From Legionella santicrucis (GTDB taxonomy: Bacteria; Pseudomonadota; Gammaproteobacteria; Legionellales; Legionellaceae): DNA of 56,033 nucleotides. Shown here in pieces: positions 36,277 to 45,998 of this stretch; the first letter of the stretch is position 1, and every line of letters starts with the position of its first letter. Where the stretch lies: the NCBI RefSeq assembly GCF_001468135.1, contig NZ_LNYU01000030.1:1-56033 (forward strand), written 5' to 3'. Both the position numbers and the translations under genes were made by a program. The notes under the pieces are model-generated. The model saw nothing but the letters and a program-made list of their open reading frames with translations. It made no database searches and had not been told where the DNA came from.

Positions 36277-38037
36277 TCAATTATGTGAATAACTATTTGA
36301 TTCATAGTTTTCTTCGGTCTCATCTGCCTCATCTTTTTTATCTATTGAGTAAATTGGTTTATCAAGTTTGATCATTTTGAGACGTTCACGAAAATCATTT
36401 GTCTGTGACGCATAGTTTTGTATTGATTTTATTTCACTCATAATTTCATCAAGGCTTACCTTATTATCCTTGTCATTAGAAACTATAATTTTCTCTATCA
36501 GTTCTTTTACTTTCAATCCCTTAACTGTACTATAAATTGAATCCGTGAAATCGGGCTTAAATGTGCCATTAACATCACAACACTCGCGGCTTCCATTAAG
36601 GTGTTTGTCATTACGAATGAGGATATTCATTGCTGCAGCAATTAAATGACTTGAAAAAAGCTCAGGATCTATCGTTTCTCCCCCGGCCAGCTTCAGTTGC
36701 AGGTCTAGTGAGGGTTTAACTGTCATTGGAGGAGCCGGATCATTTCTATTCTTTTTGGCTTGGAACGAACCATCCTCATTTAATCTCATAACTGATTTCA
36801 AATCGGCCGTTATTACTGTTCCATCATTCCTTAATAAAAAATTTTCAGGTTTTAAATCGGAATATATAAAACCCTTTCTTATCAGTTCTATATTAAACTC
36901 ACAGATTTGATACACCATGTTAAGTGCTGTATTTATTTTTTTTTCCGGATCATTGCCATTCATGTTACGAACAGCATTTAGAATATCGCCTAAGGAGCAA
37001 AACTCTCCAATGGCTAGCACATATTCATTAGACTTCTTTACGTTTGAATTCTCAGGTTTATGCTTTCCTAAAGTAATCGTTTCAAAATTATCCTCCAGAT
37101 GTTTATTTCCTTTATAGTAAAGAACTTCTCTTTCCATACCTTTATAAGGCATTTTGTCAAATTTCTCTAATCTTACAGTGAAGGTAGCGCCTGATATGCT
37201 ATCAGTTACTCTCCAGTTTTTATTATTTTCTCCACCCAAACCTTTAAAATCAAAACCATCTAATGTTTGAAATTCTATCTTACCCTTTGAGTCTGAAGTT
37301 TCATTTAATAATTTAATTAAAGCTTCTTGATTTCCCTGACAAAGCCAATTAGTAATTTCCTTAATTGGATACTTAAAACGTTTCAAATATTTCTCATTTT
37401 GCAAGTTATTTTTAGTAACAAAAAGTGCTGCTTCTGAATTAACAGCTTGCAACATCTGATCAAGCTGTTTGCATAGTTCTTTGACCTCTTTAGGCTGGGG
37501 ATCAATGCTATTTCTGGCTGAAATAATTTTGTCCTGAAGTAAGTGTAAATGCTTATAGTAGTTATTAATAAACGTATTATCATTGGGATTTTTTTGCAAA
37601 TTTCGTTCATGAATAACGAGTAGATCGAGTTGGTTTTTTATAGATTTTAAGTCTATCTGTCCTTTTTTATTAGCTATTTCAACTTGTTGAAATGCATTAT
37701 AGAGGGGCACAAATCCACCTGAGTTAATTACTGGAGAATATAACTCAAATAAACGCTGGTTACTTAGATTAATATTACCCTTACAAAGAGTGTTTAATTC
37801 ACTAAGTAGTGGTTCTGATTTAAACCAATTATAAAATTGATTTGAATCATCATTAGGTTTAGATGCGATATAATCCGTAAAAATTTTCCTGCTCAGAACA
37901 TCAATTCGCTGAAGCATAATTAATTTGTCTTCATTACGTACCTTATGTATGTCCAAGTTGTTGTATTGATAGATTAAATTATTTAATCTATCAACCTCTA
38001 TGTTTTCTTTGATTTCGGTTACACTCAGAATAGTCAT
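36277..38037 (-). CDS. Protein-kinase-like protein, probable Dot/Icm effector
   Basis: It has 586 residues. A long helical N-terminal region (1 to about 215) precedes a degenerate protein-kinase fold. The hinge area reads VLAIGEFCSLGDIL, and the catalytic loop reads YSDLKPENFLL with Asp394, Lys and Asn all kept. The HRD His and Arg are replaced by Tyr and Ser, and the DFG motif appears as Asp-Leu-Lys in TADLKS. The start is ATG 38037, fixed by AGGAG seven bases before it; the frame runs further upstream without such a site. Legionella translocates several such kinases (LegK type). Activity and secretion are inference. Confidence 0.8.
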   Translation of the reverse strand: MTILSVTEIKENIEVDRLNNLIYQYNNLDIHKVRNEDKLIMLQRIDVLSRKIFTDYIASKPNDDSNQFYNWFKSEPLLSELNTLCKGNINLSNQRLFELYSPVINSGGFVPLYNAFQQVEIANKKGQIDLKSIKNQLDLLVIHERNLQKNPNDNTFINNYYKHLHLLQDKIISARNSIDPQPKEVKELCKQLDQMLQAVNSEAALFVTKNNLQNEKYLKRFKYPIKEITNWLCQGNQEALIKLLNETSDSKGKIEFQTLDGFDFKGLGGENNKNWRVTDSISGATFTVRLEKFDKMPYKGMEREVLYYKGNKHLEDNFETITLGKHKPENSNVKKSNEYVLAIGEFCSLGDILNAVRNMNGNDPEKKINTALNMVYQICEFNIELIRKGFIYSDLKPENFLLRNDGTVITADLKSVMRLNEDGSFQAKKNRNDPAPPMTVKPSLDLQLKLAGGETIDPELFSSHLIAAAMNILIRNDKHLNGSRECCDVNGTFKPDFTDSIYSTVKGLKVKELIEKIIVSNDKDNKVSLDEIMSEIKSIQNYASQTNDFRERLKMIKLDKPIYSIDKKDEADETEENYESNSYSHN

Positions 38038-38401
38038 TTGAATGCTCCTGGTTTTTTTACCTATATACTCAGTGTAAATAACCAATATTACAGGGGTATG
38101 AAAATGCAATTCCAATCAGTACATTGCCCTATTCCTATTAGGGGGTCTACTTTGGATTTATGAGAAAACGATGCAAGAAACCACTAGAGACGCTTGGATT
38201 TCTGGGCCGTTTGATAAATCAACAGATATGATCAAATTTGGTGTATATTGACTTATGGATGTTGCTGCGTTTATGACTCTTCATATCAACAAGGAGAATT
38301 TAATTATTCTTGTTCTAATCTCTGAATGCTATTTCATTATGATTTGCCTGGGTGCACTTCGTTGCACCCAGGCGATGATTTTAGCATCCCCAATAAATAC
38401 C
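38038..38401. other. Intergenic region with a possible truncated membrane-protein remnant
   Basis: On the + strand, a frame ending at 38251 reads QYIALFLLGGLLWIYEKTMQ then ETTRDAWISGPFDKSTDM, a hydrophobic helix followed by a polar stretch. It has no start codon or ribosome site, so it may be a gene fragment. A strong hairpin follows at 38346-38373. Confidence 0.3.
38346..38373. terminator. 11-bp GC-rich hairpin with CTTCGT loop
   Basis: GCCTGGGTGCA (38346-38356) and TGCACCCAGGC (38363-38373) pair perfectly. A short T-run follows on the + strand only. It lies 28 bases beyond the stop codon of the minus-strand GH5 gene and is probably its terminator. Confidence 0.55.
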
Positions 38402-39826
38402 CTAAATATCATCAAAGTATTTTTTTAACGTTTGTTGTACTTCCAAATTAAGCTGACCTGAATTTGGATCTACAGCACTTACAGTATCGCCAAGATAACC
38501 AATCGCCCAGAAAAAAATGTTATTTGTTTCCATATTATCTTGTAAATAAGGCATTAATGAGTTTGTAAAAAATGCTTTCCCTTTTGCAGTTTTCCAAGAG
38601 GCTTCACCAAGCACAACAGGATAACCTGCTTTATATAAAAAGCCCCATGACCAATCAAAACGTAATTGGCTTGCCATGCCTGGCGAAGTTTCCCACCCTG
38701 CAACTTCGGCAGGATATACATGAGGTGAAAATACTAAATGGCTATTTTGAGCTTGCTCATCCCCCATTAACCACTCTAAAGCAGATTGATTTATTCCTTG
38801 CTGCACTAACTGATCTTTCAATTTAACTACGTCAAAAACAGCGACGCCGCTTTGAGCCAATCGCTCATCGAGCAAAGGTTTAAAATCTTCACCCCAATTG
38901 CCTTTTAAAAAAACTCGTTCAAGTGTGCCGCATAACGCAGGATCAGGAGAATGGCTATATCCATTATCATCAGGGACTTGTGATTTAGGAACACAAATAA
39001 CTGGATTATTTGAATCATCATTGCCTGAGTCTGGGCCCTCTACAAATAACAATAAATCAGGATTATTTTTTTGTACTGCATTTGCAGCAGTTGCGATGAC
39101 TTTTGTCCAAGGCACTTGAAAATCATGTGTTTTAAACCAGTTCAAACGATAAGGTTCATTGAAAATATCAATGCCTAACACATTATCTAATTGACGCTCT
39201 TTAATTTCTTTAGCTAAAAAAGCGATATCTTGTTCGTATTGCGTCATGTCATAAACAGTTCCATCACGCATTGCATCACCATATCCTTGGCGGTGATGGA
39301 TATCAATCATCACTTTAATATTGTTCTTTTTTAATTCTTGTAAGACAATCCAAAAAGCCTGTCTTGGGCTAACTGCCTTCTCACAACTATTTCCATTGCT
39401 CTGCCAAGTTTTACAAAAAACACCATTACCTGCACTTGGTATGGCTTTATCTGAAAGCCATTTATTCAAATCTACTTCACGCTGATCATCATAAAGTACT
39501 TCGGGTTGGATTGGTAAGCGTAAAGTTTTAAAAGACACTGCTGAACTTTTATCAATACCTGAATCAGGAAATTCCCAGGGTTTACTGATTAAATCCATCA
39601 TCCCAAAAGATCGAGGATTAGATGTAAGCGATGGAATTGCGTAAAAAGGATTGCTTTGTAATCCTTGCAGAACATTTGTATCTTGAAACCCAGACCACGA
39701 TAATCCATCTACATGAACAACCTGGCCTTTTTCATCATATATTTTACTCTCTCGAGTTTGATAGGAGTTTGCATCCAATGCAAGTATTAACAAGGAACAA
39801 CAGCCTAATACTTTCATTTTTTTCAT
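38402..39826 (-). CDS. Secreted glycoside hydrolase family 5 enzyme (cellulase-like)
   Basis: It has 474 residues. A signal peptide (1-21) is followed by a GH5 barrel. The acid/base is Glu224 in DIFNEPY and the nucleophile is Glu408 in LGEASWK; IDIHHRQGYGD, VFSPHVYP and FFWAIGYLGD fit the barrel strands. It probably cleaves beta-1,4-glucan or a related polysaccharide outside the cell. No carbohydrate-binding module is visible. Cellulolytic genes are known in environmental and soil-linked Legionella. Likely exported for the type II secretion system, which is inference. Confidence 0.88.
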   Translation of the reverse strand: MKKMKVLGCCSLLILALDANSYQTRESKIYDEKGQVVHVDGLSWSGFQDTNVLQGLQSNPFYAIPSLTSNPRSFGMMDLISKPWEFPDSGIDKSSAVSFKTLRLPIQPEVLYDDQREVDLNKWLSDKAIPSAGNGVFCKTWQSNGNSCEKAVSPRQAFWIVLQELKKNNIKVMIDIHHRQGYGDAMRDGTVYDMTQYEQDIAFLAKEIKERQLDNVLGIDIFNEPYRLNWFKTHDFQVPWTKVIATAANAVQKNNPDLLLFVEGPDSGNDDSNNPVICVPKSQVPDDNGYSHSPDPALCGTLERVFLKGNWGEDFKPLLDERLAQSGVAVFDVVKLKDQLVQQGINQSALEWLMGDEQAQNSHLVFSPHVYPAEVAGWETSPGMASQLRFDWSWGFLYKAGYPVVLGEASWKTAKGKAFFTNSLMPYLQDNMETNNIFFWAIGYLGDTVSAVDPNSGQLNLEVQQTLKKYFDDI

Positions 39827-40052
39827 TCAATAAACCTCCAAATTAATATATAGACAAACGAAAAATGTCCGTAATTTAAACATTAAAATATTATTTTATA
39901 CAAAAACTTGTAAGAATTTTGCTGAAACTTAACAAAAAATAACAAACCCAGGGTGGTTAAACGAAGAGCGACGAGGTCCTTAGCGTAAGAGCAGCACTAT
40001 GTGCATTCAGCGCAACAGACCTCTACATGAGGTTTTAGCAGAAAATAATAAA
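39827..40052. other. Intergenic region upstream of the GH5 gene
   Basis: AT-rich on the left, then a GC-richer stretch from 39950. A small ACCTC/GAGGT hairpin followed by TTTT lies near 40019-40036. No coding sequence is supported. Confidence 0.4.
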
Positions 40053-40547
40053 TCAACCGATACGTGCAAAACGGCGATCACTTTCATAAATTGATTGTTT
40101 CACCAACTCGTCCATTTCTGCACTTGGTTCACAAGACTGATAAGCTGTTTTTAATGGGGAAATATCTACTGTTGTTTTAGTCACATCATTTTGCAAATAC
40201 CCATCGAGATTTCTAAAAGTAAGATATTTATCGATAGCAAACTCGTGGCATTGTGCCATAGTTTCATCTTGGCATATGGAAAACTTAATTAAATGTTCTG
40301 CGTGAAATGGCTCTTGGCTTTTTGAAAAAACATACTGCAAGTCATAAAGCAAACTATCAGCACCAGCACAAAAATAATAGCCTGATTGGAATTTATTGTT
40401 CTCAAATACATCGCTACGAATATATCGACCTTCCCCAGGTTGTAAACCTGAAAGAGTCACCGTATGAGCTGCTACTTCTTTAGGATCATTAGCAAAAGCC
40501 AAACCGGTTAAAACAAAACCTAATAAAATCGAGGCTACTTTCATCAT
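40053..40547 (-). CDS. Small secreted Cys-containing protein of unknown function
   Basis: It has 164 residues with a signal peptide (1-19, ending LAFAND). The mature part has four Cys residues (in YFCAG, SICQD, AQCHEF and QSCEPS), which could form two disulfides in the periplasm. I do not recognise the family. It stands alone, minus strand, between the GH5 gene and an HTH regulator. A DsbA substrate is plausible given the Cys pattern. Confidence 0.65.
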   Translation of the reverse strand: MMKVASILLGFVLTGLAFANDPKEVAAHTVTLSGLQPGEGRYIRSDVFENNKFQSGYYFCAGADSLLYDLQYVFSKSQEPFHAEHLIKFSICQDETMAQCHEFAIDKYLTFRNLDGYLQNDVTKTTVDISPLKTAYQSCEPSAEMDELVKQSIYESDRRFARIG

Positions 40548-41013
40548 TCTGTTTTAGCTCCTAATGTGAGATAAATATTCCTTGTATGTTTATTATCCTT
40601 AAACCATACCAAAGAACAAGAAAAATTAAGGGACACTGACTATTTCATTATCTACTCTCATACACAAATTGAGAGAAGTAGATACATGGAGATAAATTAG
40701 CAACAGCCCTTAATAATTGATAACTTTAACAAATTTTTTAGCACTAATGAATTTCAGCACAGCATTATACCCTATTTCATACGATTAGTGTAAAAAATTA
40801 CAAATTAATTCGTATTTTGATCGAAAAAAATCTCCTCACAGAATTGAAAATGAACCTTTTATTCAAAAAAAAGCTTTGAATCTAAAAATAACTAATTGAT
40901 TTCATGATAAAAGAACTTTTCTATTGAAAAAAAATAAGTTATAACATCTTTACCATAGCCCAGGATATGGCGACAGCATGATGCTGAAAAATATTTTTTC
41001 ATGGAGTGAGAAA
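40548..41013. other. AT-rich intergenic region upstream of two divergent genes
   Basis: This 466-base stretch separates the secreted protein (-) and the HTH gene (+). It should hold both promoters. I saw no hairpin, repeat or ORF I could support. Confidence 0.4.
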
Positions 41014-41286
41014 ATGAACAGTAAAGTATTTTCGCAACGTTTCAATCGCGAATTAGCTTCTTTAGGATTCCCAGAAGAGTTAACTGAAAAAACAAAAGCT
41101 GTATCTAAAGTATTTGGTGTTTCACGCCATTTAGCAAACTCCCTTATTTTTGGTCATATACTTCCAGGAGCTGAGCAGCTCAACAAAATCGCTGAAATTT
41201 TGGAAGTTTGCCCTCAATGGTTAGGTGGCGCTAGTGACCGAAAAAGAACTTATCTAAATCGTGAGACAGCGGATAGTATCTCTTAG
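41014..41286 (+). CDS. Small helix-turn-helix DNA-binding protein
   Basis: It has 90 residues of the lambda-repressor/Cro-like HTH type: KAVSKVFGVSRHLANSLIFGHILPGAEQLNKIAEIL is consistent with a recognition helix and following helices, and CPQWLGG is a pattern often seen at the end of such repressor domains. The start is ATG 41014 with GGAG upstream; an in-frame ATG at 40978 has no such site. It lacks a sensor domain. The target is unknown. Confidence 0.75.
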   Translation: MNSKVFSQRFNRELASLGFPEELTEKTKAVSKVFGVSRHLANSLIFGHILPGAEQLNKIAEILEVCPQWLGGASDRKRTYLNRETADSIS

Positions 41287-41461
41287 AAAATAATAACTAA
41301 GGGCATTTTTACATCCATTGATTCCTTAGCCATTTGAGATAATTATTGAAATTATTATATACTATATAAATAATCGTGCTGTATCTAATCTTGACTAGAA
41401 CTGATGCAGCAAATTATTTTTATATTCTTTAAATGCTTTGAGTTCGCGGATTATAACCATC

Positions 41462-42268
41462 ATGGAATGCTTAAGTTTTTGTATTGGTAAGTCAATTGAT
41501 TTAACACGCGTAGATAATTATTTTAAAAACGCTTCTAATGAATTTACAGCGATTAAAACTCGCGATGTTCTAAAGCTAAGTGCTAATCATAATAAAAATC
41601 ATACTGTATTTATTTTTAAAAACGGTGCGGTAGTTTCTTGGGGTGTCAAACGTTATCAAATTAACGATTATTTAAATATTGTTAAGAGCCTCATTGATAA
41701 ACCTGTGACTCTTTTGGTACATGACGAATTTCATTATCAATACGATAGTAAAACCACTATAGAACCACATGATTTTTTTGATGTAGATTGTTTAACTATT
41801 GAAGATGACAGCGATGAGTTAAAACTTAGCCTGTCTTATGGATTTTCTCAATCAGTTAAGTTGCAGTATTTTGAAACAATTATTGAAGTACTGATCGAAA
41901 AGTACAATCCTATGATTCAAAAACTATCACTGACAGGTGAAATGGAAATTAGCCGTACACAAATACAACAAATTATTGGTGAAATTCTTGGAGCTAAGAG
42001 CGAAATGAATTTAATTAGTAATTTTCTTTATCATCCAAAATATTTTTGGCAACATCCAACTTTAGAAGAACACTTTACGATGCTTGAACGCTACTTGCAC
42101 ATACAAAGACGCGTCAATGCAATTAATCACCGTCTCGATACTCTCAATGAAATCTTTGATATGTTTAATAACTACTTAGATAATCGACATGGCCATAATT
42201 TGGAAATAATCATTATCGTTTTAATCACTTTAGAAATTATTATTGCGGTGCTAAATTTGCATTTTTAA
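41462..42268 (+). CDS. RMD1/DUF155-family membrane-anchored protein
   Basis: It has about 268 residues of the family shared with yeast Rmd1 and human RMND1. The DUF155 pattern is visible as VFIFKNGAVVSWGV, DEFHYQYD, LSYGFSQSVKLQYFE and the helical RYLHIQRRVNAINHRLDTLNE, followed by LEIIIIVLITLEIIIAVL, a C-terminal membrane anchor. In mitochondria RMND1 supports translation, while bacterial roles are unclear. The start is uncertain: ATG 41462 is used here, but a TTG at 41438 is in frame. Confidence 0.82.
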   Translation: MECLSFCIGKSIDLTRVDNYFKNASNEFTAIKTRDVLKLSANHNKNHTVFIFKNGAVVSWGVKRYQINDYLNIVKSLIDKPVTLLVHDEFHYQYDSKTTIEPHDFFDVDCLTIEDDSDELKLSLSYGFSQSVKLQYFETIIEVLIEKYNPMIQKLSLTGEMEISRTQIQQIIGEILGAKSEMNLISNFLYHPKYFWQHPTLEEHFTMLERYLHIQRRVNAINHRLDTLNEIFDMFNNYLDNRHGHNLEIIIIVLITLEIIIAVLNLHF

Positions 42269-42337
42269 TCAATTAATAAGAGCAAATTTCATTAAAACCA
42301 GCTATTCTTAACAGAAATAGTGACGATTAACAAAATT

Positions 42338-43249
42338 ATGCTGAGCAATACAAATCAACTCAATGAGGATCAACTTAAGGATCTAGAACAATTAAAAGCC
42401 ATCTGTAAAAAAAGCGATGGCAGTGTTCCTAACTTATATACTCACTTATTAACCCAAAAAAGAAACTTCCCCACCATTCTGTTAGACTATGAAAACCAAA
42501 AATTAATCGGTTTCTTAAGTGTTTATTTTTTTTATGATGATGCTGTTGAAATTTCACTGCTTATTCATCCATCTTTTCGCCGCCAAGGTATAGCCAAAAA
42601 ATTGCTTCGCAATATTTTACCCCTTGTGAAGGAGCAAAATTTTTTCAAATTAATATTTTCAAGTCCTGCCCATTTAAATCACCATTGGTTACCTGATATT
42701 GGGTGCACCTATATGCATAGCGAATACTATATGGAACGAAATGATTTAAGTCCTTTACTTGATTACAAAAAGGACTTAACCTTCCGTACCGCAACCATTA
42801 AAGATATTCCTTTTCTTTGTGTTCTGGACGAATCCTGTTTTTTTAAAACACAAGCAGAATTAATTCCACGTTTCGAACACATACTCGGTGATAGAACTTA
42901 TCAAATAATGCTTGCTTTTGAAGACAACCATCTTGTTGGTAAAGCACATTTACGTTGGCAAAAGCATGGGGCAACACTTTCTGATATTGCAGTATTACCA
43001 ATAAGACAAGGTAAAGGATTAGGAACCGCTTTAATAGCGCACTGTATTAATTTTGCACTAAGCGAAGGAAAACCTCATCTTAATCTTGATGTGGAAACAC
43101 ACAATCAGAAAGCACTCAACCTATATTCTCGCCTTGGTTTTCTCACTCAAAATGCATGTGATTATTGGGAAATAGATCTTTATCAATTAGAAAAATTCAT
43201 AAAACAAAAACATGGCAAGAAAGGAGAATCCAAAGCAGAGGATAAGTAG
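42338..43249 (+). CDS. Tandem GNAT acetyltransferase-like protein
   Basis: It has about 303 residues and two GNAT folds. The first has the acetyl-CoA loop FRRQGIAKKLL (~85-95), the second RQGKGLGTALI in the C-terminal half, with LNLDVETHNQKALNLYSRLGF typical of GNAT. Two-domain GNATs include mycothiol synthases, but a substrate cannot be inferred here. The start may be GTG 42320 or ATG 42338; neither has a convincing ribosome site. Confidence 0.8.
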   Translation: MLSNTNQLNEDQLKDLEQLKAICKKSDGSVPNLYTHLLTQKRNFPTILLDYENQKLIGFLSVYFFYDDAVEISLLIHPSFRRQGIAKKLLRNILPLVKEQNFFKLIFSSPAHLNHHWLPDIGCTYMHSEYYMERNDLSPLLDYKKDLTFRTATIKDIPFLCVLDESCFFKTQAELIPRFEHILGDRTYQIMLAFEDNHLVGKAHLRWQKHGATLSDIAVLPIRQGKGLGTALIAHCINFALSEGKPHLNLDVETHNQKALNLYSRLGFLTQNACDYWEIDLYQLEKFIKQKHGKKGESKAEDK

Positions 43250-43273
43250 TTTTCTGGGATAGAAGAATAATTG

Positions 43274-45658
43274 TCAGGGAATAAACTGCTTGCTCGCTGT
43301 GAAATCGTCTAGTGAAAGATTCAGTTCCTTTAGCGTATTCTCAATATCTTCTTTTTTAGAAAAAAAAGGATCGTCCCTTTCAAGATATTCTTTAAGTTGC
43401 TCTTCAAGATTATTTGGATTATTAATCTTATCCAGATGTAGCCTAATATTGTCTAGAATATTTGCAGCTTGAGTCAAGTTTTCTTCACAAAGCTCTTTAC
43501 AATGCAATTGACGTTCTATAAAAGCACGAACGTTATACAATCCTTCGGACAATACATAAGATGCATTCTCTTTTTGAGGTTTAAAGCTATCAATCTTGTT
43601 ACTTATTTTTTTCATTTTTTTATTATCAGAAAGATCCTCATTGGCTAGAATGTTCTTTATTTTTATTATAGTCTTCGAATGGCTCTCTTTTTCAAGATGG
43701 CTAACTAAGACATCTATATAATTGGAAATGATGCCTATTTTAGTTTTATAAATTTCTCTTAATAATTTATCTTCAAAATAAGCAACAAAATTTTCTTTGA
43801 TAATACTTTTATCCGAATGAATTAAATCATAAAATTCCTTGATGATTTTTTCTTCGTTGTCATCTATTTCAATTTTTTTTAATTGTTCCAAAAAAATAGA
43901 ATCATCTTGCCAGGACTTAGATATATCTCCTTTATCCCCGTACTCGTCAGGTTTGTAAAATTGTTCCATTATGGTCTGGATATATGGAGACTGCATTACT
44001 TTCTGTCCCCGAGCGACCTCATAGTAACACCAAATTGTTTTGTGAATAAACGCTAACATCGCAGATGAAGAAACTAAATCAGGCCTACCCGATAAGGTAT
44101 AATATTTCTCTAACATTTCTTTACTCATAGCTCCAGGCTTCTTCTCTACCACATTCTGTGTCTCTATGAAATATTTCATCCTTTTTTTAGAAGAAGTACT
44201 GTTATTAATGTCTTGATCCTTTATTTCTGTGAACCCAGAGACTAACTTTAGGTCTATTACCTTTTGAGATAAATCGATAAGTTTATAATCAAAAGAGAAT
44301 AAATTATTGATGTGCTTTCTTTTTTCCGCAATTTTTAGAATCGCCCCCAGATTTAGTTGTATGAATTGAGAGAGTTCTTCACGATTATTAATATTGACAT
44401 TCGGATTTTCAATATTAAGTGTTCCACTGATTAGTTCATCCGTATTTTTTTTGAGATAATAAGACAATTCATTATTTCCTGATATTTTGAAATAAAGCTT
44501 ATTCTCTTCTTTGATATCATCTTCATTATCAATAATTAAAAAATCCTGATACCTTTCAGGGTAATAAACAGGCTTCAGAGTGAAAGGCATCGCTTTATGG
44601 AGTTCATTAACTAATTCATCAAACGTTAAAGGTTTTGTTTTTCCTGAGTTAGGATCAAAAAACTGATAATATTGCAGGTCATCAATCACCATAGGTTTAA
44701 TGGCGGTGATATGTCCTGGCTGCCCACTCCTTGACGTAAATACAAATCCTACCACATGTGCATTGCCTGTCTTTTCAAGTGCTAACTTAATATTTTCTTT
44801 AAATGTTTCCGAGGGTTTTCGTTCAGAAGAGTTATACATTTCCCGGTTATAAAACGAACCATTCCCTACATCTATTGCATATTTATTTTCGTATTTTTTA
44901 TCTTCGTGTATTATATCCATCAAGTGTTGATACATTCCAACACGAAGATTAATGTTACTTTCACTTTCTAAAGCAACATCTTGTTGTTGTATCAAACTTT
45001 TGATTTCATCCAGGTCTTGCTGCCCTACATTTGTTCCGTTGTTCACTAAGGAGCTGATTAAACCTTGCGACATTTGTTCGTAGGGTATTGTTTTTTCCTG
45101 TAACGTACCATTCTTATCATAAACCTTAAATGTTAAATCATTACCCTTGCTATAGGGTATTGGGATGTAGATTAATCCGGGAATAAGGCCGTATTCTTCC
45201 GTAGAAGATAGAGTGTATTTACCCTTGAGATGTTCTAAAAACAACTTTTTTAAAAATGGTGTTTTAGGTTGTTTATTTTGTTTTTTCTCCCGCTCGTGAT
45301 GATAGTCCACCGCATACATATCACAAAGACCAGTACATACTCCTTTTTTGTTAAGTGCCCCAAGCATATTATGAAACGTTACTAAATCATACTGATTATA
45401 ACTTTGCTCATTTTTTTCACTAAAATTTGTTTTTTCCACAAGATACCGTAGAACCTCAGGATGAGAGTTATGTGTGTAAGCGATCACCAAGGGCGTAATA
45501 CCGTATTTGTTAGTTGCATTAAGATCATAACCAAGCTCTATCAAGTCATAAACGTCCTTGAGCGTGCCTTCTTTACATGCTAAATGTAGTTTTGTATTGC
45601 CCTCTTGATCTCGTTCATCAATATTTTTCAAGATTTCAATGTCTTTGGAGGTTTTCAT
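43274..45658 (-). CDS. Ankyrin-repeat protein with YopT/C58-like cysteine protease signature; probable effector
   Basis: It has 794 residues. Two ankyrin repeats lie at about 18-76 (GNTKLHLACKEGTLKDVYDL and GITPLVIAYTHN). From about 100 a papain-like pattern appears: GVCTGLC with Cys108, GHITAIKP with His316 and FFDPNSGK with Asp335, the Cys/His/Asp order of C58-type proteases such as YopT. The remaining ~450 residues are helical and Lys/Glu/Asn-rich, with no family I recognise. No signal peptide. Dot/Icm secretion and protease activity are inferred. Confidence 0.8.
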   Translation of the reverse strand: MKTSKDIEILKNIDERDQEGNTKLHLACKEGTLKDVYDLIELGYDLNATNKYGITPLVIAYTHNSHPEVLRYLVEKTNFSEKNEQSYNQYDLVTFHNMLGALNKKGVCTGLCDMYAVDYHHEREKKQNKQPKTPFLKKLFLEHLKGKYTLSSTEEYGLIPGLIYIPIPYSKGNDLTFKVYDKNGTLQEKTIPYEQMSQGLISSLVNNGTNVGQQDLDEIKSLIQQQDVALESESNINLRVGMYQHLMDIIHEDKKYENKYAIDVGNGSFYNREMYNSSERKPSETFKENIKLALEKTGNAHVVGFVFTSRSGQPGHITAIKPMVIDDLQYYQFFDPNSGKTKPLTFDELVNELHKAMPFTLKPVYYPERYQDFLIIDNEDDIKEENKLYFKISGNNELSYYLKKNTDELISGTLNIENPNVNINNREELSQFIQLNLGAILKIAEKRKHINNLFSFDYKLIDLSQKVIDLKLVSGFTEIKDQDINNSTSSKKRMKYFIETQNVVEKKPGAMSKEMLEKYYTLSGRPDLVSSSAMLAFIHKTIWCYYEVARGQKVMQSPYIQTIMEQFYKPDEYGDKGDISKSWQDDSIFLEQLKKIEIDDNEEKIIKEFYDLIHSDKSIIKENFVAYFEDKLLREIYKTKIGIISNYIDVLVSHLEKESHSKTIIKIKNILANEDLSDNKKMKKISNKIDSFKPQKENASYVLSEGLYNVRAFIERQLHCKELCEENLTQAANILDNIRLHLDKINNPNNLEEQLKEYLERDDPFFSKKEDIENTLKELNLSLDDFTASKQFIP

Positions 45659-45998
45659 TATAAGATTCTCATTTATGTATAAGCTTTATGTGGTTATTTG
45701 TTTTAAATAAATATCAATCATAATGAATAATTATAGATCGATTCATTATATCCACGTTGTTTGGATCACTTCACTTAGAAAGAAAAATAGTTCTTAAATT
45801 CCTCACTAATTTTTGATTCATTGCAATAAATTCCAGTAATAATGACCTTAATAAATGTTTACTCAATATAGAACTTGACAAAATTTAAAGCCCGCCTTTA
45901 GTATTGGACTGAAAAAATGGAACAATTCAATTCTAATTCATTTTTTATACTGATATTTAAGAACGAGTTTGCTGTTGATAAGAACTAAAGGATCATTA
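45659..45998 (+). promoter_or_regulatory. Intergenic region with candidate promoter of the ketoacyl synthase gene
   Basis: A perfect TTGACA (45875-45880) lies 18 bp before TAGTAT (45899-45904), about 95 bases before the start codon at 45999. The rest of the region is AT-rich and should also hold the promoter of the divergent ankyrin gene. No ORF is supported. Confidence 0.55.

Noticed and set aside
45659..45760. PmrA-type boxes (TTAATAT direct repeats) upstream of effector-like genes
   Set aside because: Only partial matches were seen upstream of the ankyrin, Rab-like and disordered genes, which is expected by chance in AT-rich DNA.
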